This document shows, one piece after another, positions 10,193 through 21,595 of a stretch of 64,000 nucleotides of DNA. The DNA is from Macrotis lagotis (lineage: Eukaryota; Chordata; Mammalia; Peramelemorphia; Peramelidae), in assembly GCF_037893015.1 (NCBI RefSeq), contig NC_133658.1:58095259-58159258 (forward strand). Reading direction: 5' to 3'. Made by a program: the position numbers and the translations under genes. The notes beneath the pieces were generated by a model that was not told where the DNA came from, did not search any database, and saw only the letters and a program-made list of their open reading frames with translations. Position 1 is the first letter of the stretch; every line of letters starts with the position of its first letter.

Positions 10193-11575
10193 CATAGTTG
10201 TTGTCCTCAAAAAGAACTAAAATGGCATTACTACGTTGGGGTCAAGATACAGTATGTGCAACTGTAACTGAGCAAACCAGTATGAGTTAGAATGCTCTAC
10301 CATGGATTAGGCACAAATAAACCATAAGAACATTTGGAGTGGAAATGTCTCTGAATTTGTGCATCTCACATTTCTTTTGAACTCCTCCAATTCTGCTTCA
10401 CTCATAGAGTACAACACGTTCTTTGATCAGGCCATGCCATGCTGGGTGGTCCTGTGCCAGTGTCTCCCATGTCTAACCATCAATTCCAAAGTCCTTCAGA
10501 GAGAAACTTGAAGTGTTCTTGTATCATTTCTGATCTCTGTGTGAGCACTTGCCTTATATGAGTTCTCCATAAAATCGTCTTGTAGGCAAATACTTTTCCC
10601 ACAGATGGACACACTGTAATTTGTCTCAAACATAGTGATGTCTTCTTTAATAACAAAGGACAAGAACCAACCAACCCACTTTTGGCATTGAAATATGGCC
10701 AAACCATCAGAGTTGCGCCCTCTGTAGTAGAGTTTGATGCTTTCCAATTCAACTTGAGACATGGCCTCCCTGTCTGGTACCCTATCTTGCAAAGTGATCT
10801 TCAGAATCTTTCTGAGACAACTCAGATGGAGGCAATTCAGTTTCCTGGCATGGTGTTGGTAGACTGTCCAGGATTCACATACAACAATGATGTCAACACA
10901 ACAGCTTTGTGGACCTTCAGTTTGATATTCCCACACATTCCTTCAGAACCTCCAAATACAAAACAAATTATGGCAGTGCATGTGTCAACCTCATTATCAA
11001 TGTGCACCTTTCTGGAAAGTATTCTGTCAAAGTAAGTGAATGTACAGCATTCAAAATCTCTCCAATTGCTCCATGTATGGATGGTACAGTGTTGGTTGGT
11101 GGGAAACTTCTTTTCTTGGTGTTGTCAGACTAAAATGCATTTTTTTGCATTTAAGCCTTAAAAACTGTATTAAGTGCACAATCATCTATCAGCAAAAAGT
11201 CATTCATCAACTTTGCCTGCACTTTTGTCTTGGCTTGTAGCCTTCCTTACCTTCAGTTCAGTAGCTGATCTTCATACCATTTTTGTCCTCAAGGAAGACA
11301 TCTGACAACATTACTGAAAATATCATGCTAAAAAGCAAAGAAGCAACTTACAGTTCTTTTGATTCCAATGGTGATTGGGAAAGCATGAGAGCATCATCCA
11401 TTATCCAGAATCCATGCAAGCATACAGTTGGGTAATTGGTGTACAATAATGATGAACTTCTCCGGGGAACACAATTTTGCCATGATCTTCCACAATCCCC
11501 TATGACTGAAGTATCTAAGGTCTTGTTCAAATTGATAAACATTGGGTACCCACCTCTGTTTGAATTTGAAGAAAA
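10193..11575 (-). mobile_element. Antisense RTE-clade LINE fragment (RT and C-terminal part)
   Basis: On the minus strand, 11348-11603 encodes an RTE-like reverse-transcriptase segment with a degraded FxxLxKxLDT motif and GLWKIMAKL-PEKFI, and 10496-10936 encodes the C-terminal segment ESWTVYQHHARKLN and LRKILKITLQDRVPD, matching the sense copy at 27010-27130. The 3' terminal part runs to about 10193. The fragment lacks the endonuclease, has changed frames and is interrupted at about 10598-10677, so it is inactive. It differs enough from the 23.5 kb copy to be another subfamily or an older copy. Confidence 0.85.
10598..10677 (+). mobile_element. Short sense RTE 3' tail inserted in antisense RTE
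   Basis: Reads acacactgtaatttgtctc, atagtgatgtcttcttta and aacaaaggacaagaacca, the same order and orientation as the RTE 3' end at 27556-27624. It breaks the minus-strand frame of the host fragment. The flanking acttttc (left) and acttttg (right) may be a 7 bp target duplication with one mismatch. Confidence 0.65.
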
Positions 11576-11901
11576 GAAGGAAAAGTGAAGGAAAAAGAAT
11601 CACACCAGGAAAAAAAGGGAAGTGAGGAGGGGAAATCTGCTAGCTCACATAATCTGGGTACACAAAAGGAAGACTACATAAACATGGAGAAAGAGAGTGA
11701 GTGGAGTGGTTAAAACTTGAACCTCACTTTCTTCTAACCAGAGGAAAGCTAAACCCACATTAACCTACAGGGAAGTGGGAGAGGAAGGGAGAGGGACAAT
11801 TAATAAGGAAGAATTAATCAAAAACAAAATCACCTCCAATTTTGGAGGATGAAATAAGAAAGAAGAATTAAAACAAAATAAGTTTAAGAATTGGTGACTG
11901 A

Positions 11902-12060
11902 GGGGCGGCTAGGTGGCGCAGTGAACAGAGCACTGGCCTGGGAGTCAGGAGTACCTGGGTTCAAATCCGACCTCAGACACTTAATAATTACCTAGCCATG
12001 TGGCTAAGCCACTTAACCCCATTGCCTTGCAAAAATTAAAATTAAAAAAAAAACTGAAAA
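11902..12060 (+). repeat. Type A SINE
   Basis: From aggggcggctaggtggcgca to a tail of ccttgcaaaaattaaaatt and an A-run. The cctagccatgtggctaagcc stretch carries a small deletion relative to the other copies. No clear target duplication. Confidence 0.88.
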
Positions 12061-12512
12061 AAAAAACTACCCTGAACAAAAATTAACACCAATACCTAGT
12101 AGGTATGCAAGAAGAGATTTAACATCTAAAAAAAGAGGGAAATCAATCATTTTACTAGGAAGAACAGAATGCAAAGTAATAATATATGGGACCTCAACAT
12201 ATCACCTTTCAGAATAAGATAAATCTAAGAAAAAGCTAAATAAGAAAGAAGTTAAACAAATGAAGAATCTCAAAAAAGCTAAGTATGATGGATCTCTTAT
12301 GAGAACTTAATGGAAATGGAAAGAAATCTGTTTAATCTTTAACTGTATCTGTTTTCTTATAGAAATTGACTGTATTTAGGCATAAATATATCACAGACAA
12401 ATGAAGAAGATTAGAGGTATTAAACAATCTTTTGCTGGTCATAATGCAATAAAAATTATATGTAATAAAAGCATCTTATGAAAGTATTAAAAATTAATTA
12501 CATACTAAGGAA

Positions 12513-12655
12513 TGCAATCTCTTTTTTTTGTTTGTTTTCTGGGAGGGGCCTTTTTCTGCAGGGCAATAGGGTTAAGTGTCTGAGGTCATATTTGAACTCA
12601 GGATCTCCTGTCTCCAAGGTTGGTGCTCTAACCACTGTGACACACCGAGCTTCCC
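12513..12655 (-). repeat. tRNA-derived SINE (type A-like), reverse, with TSD
   Basis: Poly-T at the left, then agggttaagtgtctgaggtc, tttgaactcaggatctcctg and ctctaaccactgtgacacac. It is flanked by ctaaggaa at 12505-12512 and 12656-12663 and splits the L1 reading sequence cleanly. Confidence 0.8.
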
Positions 12656-13364
12656 CTAAGGAACTTAATCTTAAAGAATTGATGAGTTAAGGAACAAATA
12701 ATAGAAACTTCATTAAAGAAAATGACAAAAATACCAATACTTTTGGGATAAGTCAAAATGGTTCTTAGGGGAACATTTTTATCTCTAAGAACTTTCATTT
12801 TAAAAAAAGGAAGAACAGATTGATCAAATTGGTCACGCAACTTTTAAAAAACTAGAAAAACAACAAACCAAAAACTCCCAACTAAATAACAAACAACTAA
12901 ATAATCCCAATAGAAATTCTCAAAATCAAAAGAAATTAACAAAATTGAAAGCAAAAAAAACCCCAACAATTAGTGAGACTGAATTTTAAGAGAAGAAAAT
13001 CCAATTGCCAATATCAAAATGAAAAATAAAGATTCACAACAAATAAAGAAAACTGTCAGAAACCATTTTGCCCAATTATATGCCCATAAACTGATGACTT
13101 AAATGAAATGTATAAATAATTGCAAGATACCCAGATTAACAGTATGAGAAATTTGTTCTCTTATAAGAGAAATTTGTTATGTAACAAAAGAACTTAAATA
13201 ACCCAATTTCAGGAAACTTGAACGAGCCATAAATAAATTCCCAAAATAAAACAACATAGGATCAAATGAATTTGAAAGTAAAGTCTATCAAACATTAAAA
13301 GAATAATTAATTTGATTATTAAATATTCAGAAAAATATGAATAGAAGTTGATTCCACCCATTTC

Positions 13365-13850
13365 CATTGTAAGGTAGGTTCTTTCTTGGAAAAAAAGACA
13401 CTCCAACACCATTCAAGAGTTAACAAAAGGAGCTTTTCTTAACCTTAGCACAAAAATGGTACTCCACAAAGATTTAGCACTGTGGATTCTGCACCTCACA
13501 CTAAATGAAATAAAAACCTTTCCAGTTAATAAAACCGAGTAAGTTGACTCTCAAGACTTTAAAACATCTGCCAAGCCTGAAAGCCCCCAACTCTACATCA
13601 GTGGGTCTTTTGTGCCCACAGGTGACAAGGATGCCACATCAGACTGGCCAGAAGACACCAGAATGTGATATGAATAGCTCAGCTCCCTGAGCCATTTAAA
13701 TTTTTTGACAACTTTCTTTCCTTTTTAGGGGGAAGGACAAGCATTATTTGAGAGATTGAAAACATTGTTATATACTGATGCTATCACAAAAGTGACTATG
13801 TCAAATATAGCCTTGATATCTAACCAGGAAGAAATTGATATCAAAATAAC
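13365..13850. other. Unidentified insert within the L1
   Basis: L1 homology stops near 13340-13360 and resumes near 13860, with about 100 bp of expected ORF2 missing. The roughly 490 bp between is compositionally different (richer in C and G around 13560-13690) and matches nothing I recognise. A similar agaaaaatat string is found on both sides (about 13327 and 13856), which could be a duplication or coincidence. Confidence 0.4.
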
Positions 13851-14118
13851 ACTATTTAGAAAAATATACATGAATATTGATGCAAATATTTTAAATGAAA
13901 TATTAGATAAGACGCTATAGCAACAAATTATAAACTATCACCAGTTTACAGTTATAGCAGGAATACTAGACTTGTTAAATATTAGGAAAATTATATTAAA
14001 TATGATTGACAAAAATAGCTTTAAAAATTTCAATATTATATCAACATATATCAAAAAAAGCTGTTTGACAAAATAGAGTATCTATTTCTATTAAAAGCAT
14101 AGGAATAAATGACTTTCA

Positions 14119-14370
14119 GGGCAGTTAGTGGTACAGTGGATAGAGTGTGAGGTCTGAAATCAAGACTTATCTTCATGAGTTCAAATCTAGCCTCAGATAC
14201 TTTCTGGCTCTGTGACCCCAGGCAAATCACTTAACCTTACTTATTTTTTGCTTTCCTATTTGTCAAATGAGCTGGAGAAGGAAACGGCTGACTACTCCAT
14301 TATCTTTGCCAAGAAAACCTCAACACGGGGTCATAAAAGAGTCAAACACAACTGAAACACAACAAAAAAA
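14119..14370 (+). repeat. Mar1-like SINE in L1
   Basis: Head gtggtacagtggatagagt, middle atttgtcaaatgagctggag, tail acacggggtcataaaagagt and cacaactgaaacacaac. It splits the L1 between two RT-region blocks. Confidence 0.88.
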
Positions 14371-15394
14371 ATGAATCTTTCCTTAATATGATAAATATTT
14401 TTATTTAAAATCACTACTTATACTGATACATTTCTAGAAATGCTTACCTTTAGCAAGCAATAAGGCAATGAAAAGAATCTGATGATTCAGCAGAGACAAA
14501 GATTAAAAGACCTTTTAAATATAATATGATGGCATATTTATAACAACTTAAAGACTGAAATAAAACAACTGAAACAATAACTTCAGCAAAGTAGCAGATG
14601 TAAAATGAATCCACATTAAATCATTAGTATTTCTATATTTTACCAATAAATTCCAGAAAAAAAGAAATAAAAGAAAAATTTTATTTAAGATAATAAAATG
14701 TATAAAATACTTGGAAGTCTACCCTTTAAAACTATACATAGCAAATACATAACTACAACTACAAGATATTCTTTACAAAACAAAGATCTGATTAGCTTGA
14801 AAAAAATATTAAGGGCTCACGAGTGAGTGAGGTGAATCACTATAATAAAATTGACAATATTACCTAAGCTAATTTACTTATTCAAAACCATAGTAATTAA
14901 ACTGCTAAAAGTAGAAAAAGCTGGAAAGACTTATATGAAGTGATGCAGAATGAAATGAGGGAAATAGGAGAACAATTTATAGAATAATAGTAATATTGTA
15001 AATTTAAAAAACATCTTAAGAGATAAGACCTCTGATCAATGCAGTAACCAACCACAACTCTAAAGTACTGATGATGAAGGAAGCTATCTGCTTCCTTCTA
15101 GGCAAGCAATGAATTCAAATGTAGAATAAGACATATATTTTTGAGTATGATGAATGTGTGGATTGGTTCTGAGTAAATAACTTATTGGTCACAAAAAGTT
15201 TTGTTTTCCTTTTTTATAGTGGGGAAGTGGGAAAATTCAGGGGAAAAGAAAACTAGCAAAAATGCTGCCCCCCCAAAAGAAAGCAAAAAGAATCAATCAT
15301 TGAAGCATTTTAAATAAAATAGAAGAAAACAGAAGGGACATTCAGAAAGGAGGTCAAAAAAGCAGGAGAACTTTCAAAGTAATGGTTTGAGGTA

Positions 15395-15445
15395 AAATAG
15401 GTGATACTGTGAATTGAGCACCTGGGCTACTCACTTAACCAGATT
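15395..15445 (+). repeat. Possible internally deleted SINE
   Basis: Reads ataggtgatactgtgaattg, agcacctgggc and then directly tactcacttaacc, as if a type A SINE had lost its middle. It is short and diverged, so the call is tentative. Confidence 0.35.
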
Positions 15446-15838
15446 TTCTCCAAACCAAAAGATAAGAAAACAATATTACTTGAGTGGATTTATTATAAAC
15501 CTTAAAAACAAAAATTTGTTTTCCATATGGATTTACAGATTCATAAATAATCATCTTTTTTCCTTTCTACTGTATATATAAAAACTTTAATATTTTTCTT
15601 TTGATATTTGTTAAGGGCAGAATTAATTTGATGTTGAGGTTTTTTGTTTTTGTTTTTTGTAAACTCAAGAAGTTTAGATGAGAAAAACCCCTGAGTTCCC
15701 TGACCTTCACTGAAGGGGAAAGGGTCACATTGCTGAAGCAGCAATGTAAAGCCTAGCATTCCTCCAGATCTCCCTATGCTGATGACTTCCCCACTAAAGA
15801 ATTTCATTAGAGTTGACCTTTCCTATTTGGCTCCTTTC
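15446..15838. other. No gene seen
   Basis: AT-rich to 15660, then mixed. The 88-residue minus frame at 15541-15807 is unrecognised. Confidence 0.45.
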
Positions 15839-15839
15839 C

Positions 15840-16030
15840 AGAATTCTAATTGGGAGGCCCTGTGGTAAAGCTGTCAACCTGTGACCATGGTGTCAGAGGA
15901 CTGAGTTGGAGTTTTGGCTTCACTACTTTCTGGCTTTAGATCATCCATTTTCTGAGACTCAGTTTCCTAATTTGTAAATAGAGATAATTATATTAGTCTT
16001 ATTCATACCCCCCCATTTAATGGAGGAGTA
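15840..16030 (+). repeat. CORE-SINE
   Basis: Degenerate tRNA head (ccctgtggtaaagctgtcaa), then ctgagactcagtttcctaat, ttgtaaatagagataattat. Sense orientation, tail lost. Confidence 0.6.
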
Positions 16031-16768
16031 AACTGAGAACCCAGAGAAATATGAAATAAAATATTTGAAATAAGACCATAAGCAACAGAATCCAGTTTCA
16101 AGTTCAATATACAAATTCAATATCTTAAGCTTTCTCCTATATTGCACTGGCCTATGAACCCTAGGTTCTTTCTTCATTAAATATGGGCTTACTTTCCTTC
16201 CCATTATCCTTGCATGCTGCCTTGGGGACAAGGGGAAGGGGGGACCCAAGATAAGGATCCATGGGAGAAATCCTTCCCAAGTTCTCATTGTCCCCTTCTA
16301 GCTATTGCCTCCAAATTTTGTTTGTTTTCAAGGGTCTGGAGACTGGGTGATTACACTCCTTCAAATTCAACCTAAATTCACCCTTGTTGTGAAATCCAGG
16401 GTATAAAGGGATGTGCAGAAAATAACTTCTTGAACAAAGCCTTCCTTCCTGTGGCCCATTTCATGGAGACATGTCACAATTGCAAAAGAAAAAAAATGAA
16501 GGGGAAAAGAAATGTTCTGAAGTTGCTGAAAAGGCTGCTTCTTGTGAAGCTTCTCCCTTTCCCCTCAAGGAGAATATGAGAAAGCATATTTTGCCCAGTT
16601 TCCCAGGTTTCCTCTCAGAGGGCCTGCAAGCCTCATTATTGTAGGGGGTGGATGATTGAGTGAGCATCTGCCATGCATGTTCACAGGTGCTCAAAGGCAG
16701 AATCTTCATCAGAGTTCAAAACTTCAGTCCTCAAAGAAGCTCTTTCCAGTGGATCACCAAGTCAGAAC
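16031..16768. other. No gene seen
   Basis: About 740 bp with no recognised repeat. Frames at 15959-16288 and 16461-16709 on the minus strand have no identifiable domain. Confidence 0.45.
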
Positions 16769-16769
16769 T

Positions 16770-16950
16770 TGATATCAAATTATTAGAAGCTAGAAACTCA
16801 TCCAGTTCAACTCCATTATTTACAGGGAAGGAAATGGGGAACCGAGAAGGTCCAGTGGTTTGCTCAGAGTCATAGAGGTTGTGAGAAGGAAGAGACTGGG
16901 GTCAAGTTTAGATCCTATGACTCCAACCAAGCTCAGTGTTTTTCCACCAT
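16770..16950 (-). repeat. CORE-SINE-like repeat, reverse
   Basis: Contains attatttacagggaaggaaa, agtggtttgctcagagtcat and atcctatgactccaaccaag, the reverse order of a MIR-type element of the 28566 variant. Confidence 0.55.
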
Positions 16951-17513
16951 TGTCAAAGATACTGGAGGATTCTAATGAGAGAGTTCAGGGGCTCTCATCT
17001 GAGGGTCAATGGTCCAGGCAGGCAGTAAATAATCATCTATTGTGTCTGTTTTGTGCCAGTGTGGACTATATCCTGGCCTCAGCTACCTCTAGACCATGTA
17101 TCTTAGAACCAGAGACCATAAGAGATGCTACTATAATTATCTATCATTTGGTCTTATCTCTCTTCTAGACTATGAATTATGGGAAAGCAAGGATTGTGGA
17201 ACTTGAGATATTGGCTTAACGAATGGATGACTAAATCACACTGATGGGTCGGTCTCTCATGGTGCTGCTGATAGAAATTCTGAAGTCGGAAGAAGAAAGG
17301 AATAAAGAAAAGGAATTTGGGTGAGGAAAGGGTTGGCACATTTCCAGTTGTTTATACTTCATGTCTCTTTTATCTTATGCCCTAATGCTACAAATTTCTA
17401 TGGATTGATGATTCAAACCATCTGTCTGGAAGGCACTCTTAGCACTTGACTGTGTCCCCTTGTACTTCTGTCCATCAAGTTTTTGTATGCCTATATGAAT
17501 TCTGAATCACGAT
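16951..17513. other. No gene seen; possible L2 scrap
   Basis: A faint L2-like phrase (tctagactatgaattatggg) occurs near 17165. Otherwise no recognised element. The 102-residue frame at 16860-17168 is unrecognised. Confidence 0.4.
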
Positions 17514-17821
17514 TTACCTAGGTGGCATGTGGATAGAGCACTGGCCTTGGAGTTAGGAGGACTGGAATTTGAATTCATCCTCAGACAATTGACTCATACT
17601 AGCTGTGTGACCTTGGGCAAGTCACTTCATCCTGATTGCTTTGAATCCAGGGCCATCTCCATTCATCCTGATTCATATCTGATCACTGGACCCAGATGGC
17701 TCTGGAGGAGAAAATGAGGCTGGTAACCGAGCACACTTCCCCCCACCTCAAATCCAATTCATGTGCTTATCATGGCATCACCTCACTGATGTCATAGTCT
17801 TCTTTGAGAATGAAGGACGAA

Positions 17822-17826
<5 letters not shown>
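17514..17826 (+). repeat. Type C composite SINE (tRNA head + RTE tail)
   Basis: tRNA head (tggcatgtggatagagcact) joined to gccatctccattcatcctga, gacccagatggctctggagg, caaatccaattcatgtgctt and gatgtcatagtcttctttga. The last 40 bases match the RTE LINE 3' end (27581-27618), and the segment before matches the RTE leader (23850-23975). Confidence 0.88.
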
Positions 17827-17854
<28 letters not shown>

Positions 17855-17855
17855 C
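17824..17855 (+). repeat. (ATA)n microsatellite
   Basis: About ten copies of aat/ata between the type C SINE tail and the following reverse CORE-SINE. Confidence 0.95.
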
Positions 17856-18080
17856 CAAGCATTTATATAACATTTTAAGGTTTGCAAAACACTTCGCATA
17901 TATTATTCCATTTGGTCCTCGCATCAAGGGGAGGGGCTTGTGCTGTAATTCTCCCCATTTACCTAGGGAAACTGAGGTAAGTTGAAGCTAAATAACTTGT
18001 CCAGGGTCATACAGCTAGTAAGAGTCTGAGGCAGAATTTAGACTCGGATTCCAGTCCAGTGCCCTAGCCACTGTGTTCAT
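17856..18080 (-). repeat. CORE-SINE, reverse
   Basis: Shows aaggtttgcaaaacacttcg, ttccatttggtcctcgcatc, ttgtccagggtcatacagct and agtccagtgccctagccact. Confidence 0.8.
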
Positions 18081-18639
18081 GAATATCCTGCTGTCAGTTT
18101 AGCCAATTGACCCATGATTTAAATCTTTGTTCTTAGCACCTACTTGATCTGTTCGATGGCTCTCGCTCTGTAGGAGCTTTCTAGGTCTATAATTCCTCAC
18201 TCTGCATTCCTGATCCACTGTAGTTTTTACCTAACATGATCAATGGAAAAGTCTCCCCATGGAAGAGAAGGGAAAAAATCAGAACTAGTTATCCCTTTCA
18301 CACTGAGGGCTTTAGGGGGATAGCATCCCAATGATCTGGAAGATTCATGTAACAATTGTGGGCTCTCCTTTCATACTCTTTTATGAAGCCTAAATCTTTG
18401 CTTTTCATAGGATGTTTACAATACCTTATTGCAAAGTTTGGGTTAAGTATTTAATCATAGACTCTGCCATCTGCAGTTTCTCCAAAACTCCCCAAAATTT
18501 CCAGTTAATTTCTAATGTCCACTCTGGATATATTGAAGCAGGGATGGGAAAGTCACAATGTGGAAGAGATAACTGTATCTCCAAACTCAACAGCAGAAAT
18601 CTGCCTATTCTATACTATCTTGCTAGGTATTAAAAAAAA
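18081..18639. other. No gene seen
   Basis: No recognised repeat. The 73-residue frame at 18412-18633 has no identifiable similarity. Confidence 0.45.
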
Positions 18640-18757
18640 CATGTTAGAGAGGGAGAAACAGAAGCAGAAAGAGGAGGAAGAGTAAGATAGTCAGAGACTG
18701 AGAGAGACAAAGAGAGAGACAGAGATAAAGACAGAAACAGACAGAAACAGAGAGAGA

Positions 18758-18805
<48 letters not shown>

Positions 18806-18905
18806 TCAGAGAGAGAAAGAGGAGGGGAGGGAAGAGGGGAGGAGAGAGGAAGAGAAAGAGAAAGAGACCAAGACTGAGACAAAGACACACAGAGAGACAG
18901 ATAAT
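18640..18905 (+). repeat. Purine-rich (GA)n tract
   Basis: About 265 bases dominated by A and G with a pure (GA)n run near 18759-18802. The serine/leucine-rich frames on the opposite strand are translation artefacts of the repeat. Confidence 0.95.
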
Positions 18906-19059
18906 TATCTCTCCTGACCCCTGGAATCAGCATGGGAAAGTATTATTATCATTCATTTTGTGGATGAACCAACTACAGCCCTAAGAAAAAATCAGTAAAT
19001 CAGTATTAGAAAGTGAAACAAACAAAAAAGTCCTAGACAAATGGAAAATGTTGATTCCT

Positions 19060-19190
19060 TACCACACAGTGAAAAGGATAATTTAATAAGAATGTGAAAA
19101 CCTGGATTCTAGTCTCACTCTATCCTTCTCAGAGTTTCAGTCATCTTATGTGTAAAATGGGGAATATTCGCCCCAATCCTCCAGGTCCAT
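19060..19190 (+). repeat. CORE-SINE fragment
   Basis: Shows aacctggattctagtctcac, agagtttcagtcatcttatg and tgtaaaatgggg, a short sense fragment. Confidence 0.55.
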
Positions 19191-19297
19191 CCATATCAGT
19201 TCCAAAAGTTCTGTCATTCTGTCATTCTGGTGAAGCAGAAGGTGCCCTAAATCTGGAAACCAAGGTTCACATGCTAATGACTTCATTTAACCAGCTA

Positions 19298-19588
19298 GGG
19301 GCAGCTAGATGGTGTGGTGGGATAGAATACTGTCTCTGAAAAAGGAGGATCTGAGTTCAAATTTGACCTCCCTAACTAGTTGTGTGACCTTGGGCAAGTC
19401 TCTTAACCTTGATTACCCAGTATCATCTCCAGTCATCCTGATTCATATCTGGCCACTGGACCCAAATGACTCCAGAGGAGAAAGTGAGGCTGGCGACCTA
19501 GCACAGCACTCATTCAGATCCAATGCATGTCCTGGTATCACCTCCCTGTCATGATTTTTCTTGGAGAACAAAGGGCAAATATCATCAT
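19298..19588 (+). repeat. Type C composite SINE
   Basis: Head ggggcagctagatggtgtgg, then catctccagtcatcctgatt, cactggacccaaatgactcc and a tail of cctccctgtcatgatttttc and gagaacaaagggcaaat. More diverged at the head than the others. Confidence 0.87.
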
Positions 19589-19700
19589 TAGTCATGTAAC
19601 CTTAGGCAAATCATTTTTCTCTCTGGATCTCAGTTTCCTCCTCTGTAAAACGAAGTACTTGGACTAGATCATGTGGAAGCTCCCTTGTGTCCTAATACCT
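19589..19700 (+). repeat. CORE-SINE 3' fragment
   Basis: Reads atgtaaccttaggcaaatca, tcagtttcctcctctgtaaa and gtacttggactagatcatgt, the second half of a sense CORE-SINE. The type C SINE may have inserted into it. Confidence 0.6.
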
Positions 19701-19954
19701 GTCTTTCATCTCTATTCCCTTCTGCGCCATATTTTCCCCAGTCCATCCCACTCTTCTAACTAAAGAGCCAAGGTCTGCCTCCCCTAGATGACCTCCAGCA
19801 GTGTGAAGAAACAGAGTAACTTTGCCCTAGTTCTCTTTTTACTAAAAATCCTTAGCTGACTATCTTTTAGTTTTGTCATATTTTTTCTTATTATTTTTTC
19901 TAACTGGGTCATTCTCAGCAAAGGTTAATTTATTCTTCTTGGTATTCTTTGCTT

Positions 19955-20075
19955 GTTGTTTCCCTTGTTAGATGATAAGTTCCTCAAGGGTAAGGACTGT
20001 CTTCAGCCTGTTTTTATACTCCTGGAATGCAGTAGAAGCTTGATAAACATTTAGTGTCTTCTTGAGTATTGAGAC
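19955..20075 (+). repeat. L2 3' end fragment
   Basis: Shows tagatgataagttcctcaag, ggtaaggactgtcttcagcc and tgataaacatttagtg, the L2 terminal pattern. Confidence 0.6.
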
Positions 20076-20119
20076 TTTTTTTATTTATTGCCTTTTTAAT
20101 TGCCTCATTTATTACCTTA

Positions 20120-20370
20120 GTGAGGTAGCTTGGTGGCACAGGGGATGGATCACTGGACTTGTAGGCAGGAAGACTCGTTATGCATTCAAATCAAGCCATA
20201 GATATTTACTAACTGTGTGACACCAGGCAAGTCACTTAATTCTGTTGGCTTCAGTTCCTCATCTGTCAAATGAGCTGGAGAAGAAATGGCAAACCTCTCT
20301 AATTTCTTTGCCAAAAAAAAAAAAAACCAAATGGGATCATGGAGAATCAAACCCAAACAAAAAATAACTT
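20120..20370 (+). repeat. Mar1-like SINE
   Basis: Head gtagcttggtggcacagggg, middle ctgtcaaatgagctggagaa, tail caaatgggatcatggagaat. An A-run interrupts the usual tttgccaagaaaac block. Confidence 0.88.
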
Positions 20371-20639
20371 AACAGAGAAATATTTGTTGACTGACTGATT
20401 GAATTATTACAATCTCATTCTCCTTTTCTTTAATTTGGAGTTCAGATAGAATACTAGGGTGTCTTATCCTCTCATTATTGTTTTCTGTTTAAAGTTCTCC
20501 AACTTCCAAAGATTGATCTTTGCATCTGAAAAAAAAAACTGAAGAATGTGAGCTCAGTTCTTGGAGGTTTGCTGAAAGAGTCCCTTCAAGACAAATTTGA
20601 TAACAGACAGGAAGAGGAAAATGGTGTCTGTATTTCATC

Positions 20640-20932
20640 CTAATCTCACATGGTTTTGATTTCTCCCATTAAGTCTCCTGGCTTCCTTCAAGTCTCAGTT
20701 CAAATGCTACCTTCTGCAAGAAGGCTTTCTCAGTTCCCTCCACTCAAATCTCCACCCTTTCCTCTGAGATGACTTTCCATCTACTCTCTATAGATCTTGT
20801 TTGTACATAGTTATTTGTGTATTGTCTCCAACCATTAGACTGTGACCTCAATGAGGAGCCAGGGTCATGGGTTTGGGGTTTTTTTTGCTTTTTTTGTACC
20901 CTCAGAACTTACACAGTGTCCAAACATATTAG
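20640..20932 (+). repeat. L2 3' region
   Basis: Blocks tctcctggcttccttcaagt, tgctaccttctgcaagaagg, cttgtttgtacatagttatt and taccctcagaacttacacag are in L2 3' order. Includes an internal T-run. Confidence 0.7.
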
Positions 20933-21364
20933 CTGTTGTTCATTCTTTGTTTTCAAATGGGACCGATGACTTCACAGGTAATGCTTTAACTTATGTGTGA
21001 ACTGGATTTAAGGAAGACACAGTCATCAGGTTTAATCTCCCTTCCTAAATCACCAAAGTCCAGTAGTAAGACAAAAGTCAATTCAACTGGCAATGGCCCA
21101 TTGGATGACCTTGGCATCTTCAATGACTAACCAAACTCTAAGCATTCCACAGAGCATTCCATCTGACTGCATGACCATTGGAACAAATTGTTCTCATTGC
21201 CCTATTCTACAAAGGGCAGTCTTAGAGTAGACATCCCCCTAACTCATTGATGGATTTGAGACCTGTTGAGCCTCAACATGGTTTAACCTATCTGAAACAG
21301 TTTCACCAGGATGTGGCCACTGTATGTGTTACACACAGTTTCTTGAAGCCATAGATGAGAGTAT
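20933..21364 (-). mobile_element. Type E: RTE leader joined to RTE tail, reverse
   Basis: Reverse-complement order: tail (cattctttgttttcaaatgg), leader blocks catctgactgcatgaccatt, attgttctcattgccctatt and ccccctaactcattgatgga. The leader part matches 23560-23975 of the RTE LINE; the coding region is absent. A non-autonomous deletion derivative, by inference. Confidence 0.8.
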
Positions 21365-21595
21365 GTTTTTTGTTGTTCAATCATGTTGATTCTTTGTGGC
21401 CCCCACTATGGGTTTTCTTGGCAAAGATACTGGAGTGGATTGCCATTTCCTTCTCCAATTCATTTTACAGATAAGAAAACTGAGAATTAAGTGACTTGCC
21501 CAGGGTCACACTGCTATAGTCTGAAGTTGGATGAAGACGCATCTTCCTGATTCCAAGTCCAATATTCTATCCGCAGCACTGCCTAATTGCTCAGT
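21365..21595 (-). repeat. Mar1-like SINE, reverse
   Basis: Reads attctttgtggcccccacta, gttttcttggcaaagatact, ccatttccttctccaattca and gacttgcccagggtcacact. A truncated reverse SINE head (ctggactctatccactgc) follows to about 21690. Confidence 0.88.

Larger units (their letters stand above)
11620..15320 (+). mobile_element. Decayed L1 (ORF2 and 3' end), sense
   Basis: Endonuclease-end landmarks occur near 12361-12470 (atttaggcataaatatatca, gtcataatgcaataaaaatt). Central ORF2 blocks follow at 12664-13340, RT blocks at 13865-14110 (aatattgatgcaaatatttt, agctgtttgacaaaatagag), late ORF2 at 14590-14900 (atccacattaaatcattagt, tacttggaagtctacccttt), and the 3' UTR from about 14930. The 11640-11900 part resembles the L1/HAL1 mid-region. 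Stops and shifts are frequent throughout. It is interrupted by SINEs at 11902, 12513 and 14119 and by an unidentified block at 13365-13850. Confidence 0.82.

Noticed and set aside
18630-18933. Serine/leucine-rich 80-86 residue minus frames
   Set aside because: Translation artefacts of the (GA)n tract.
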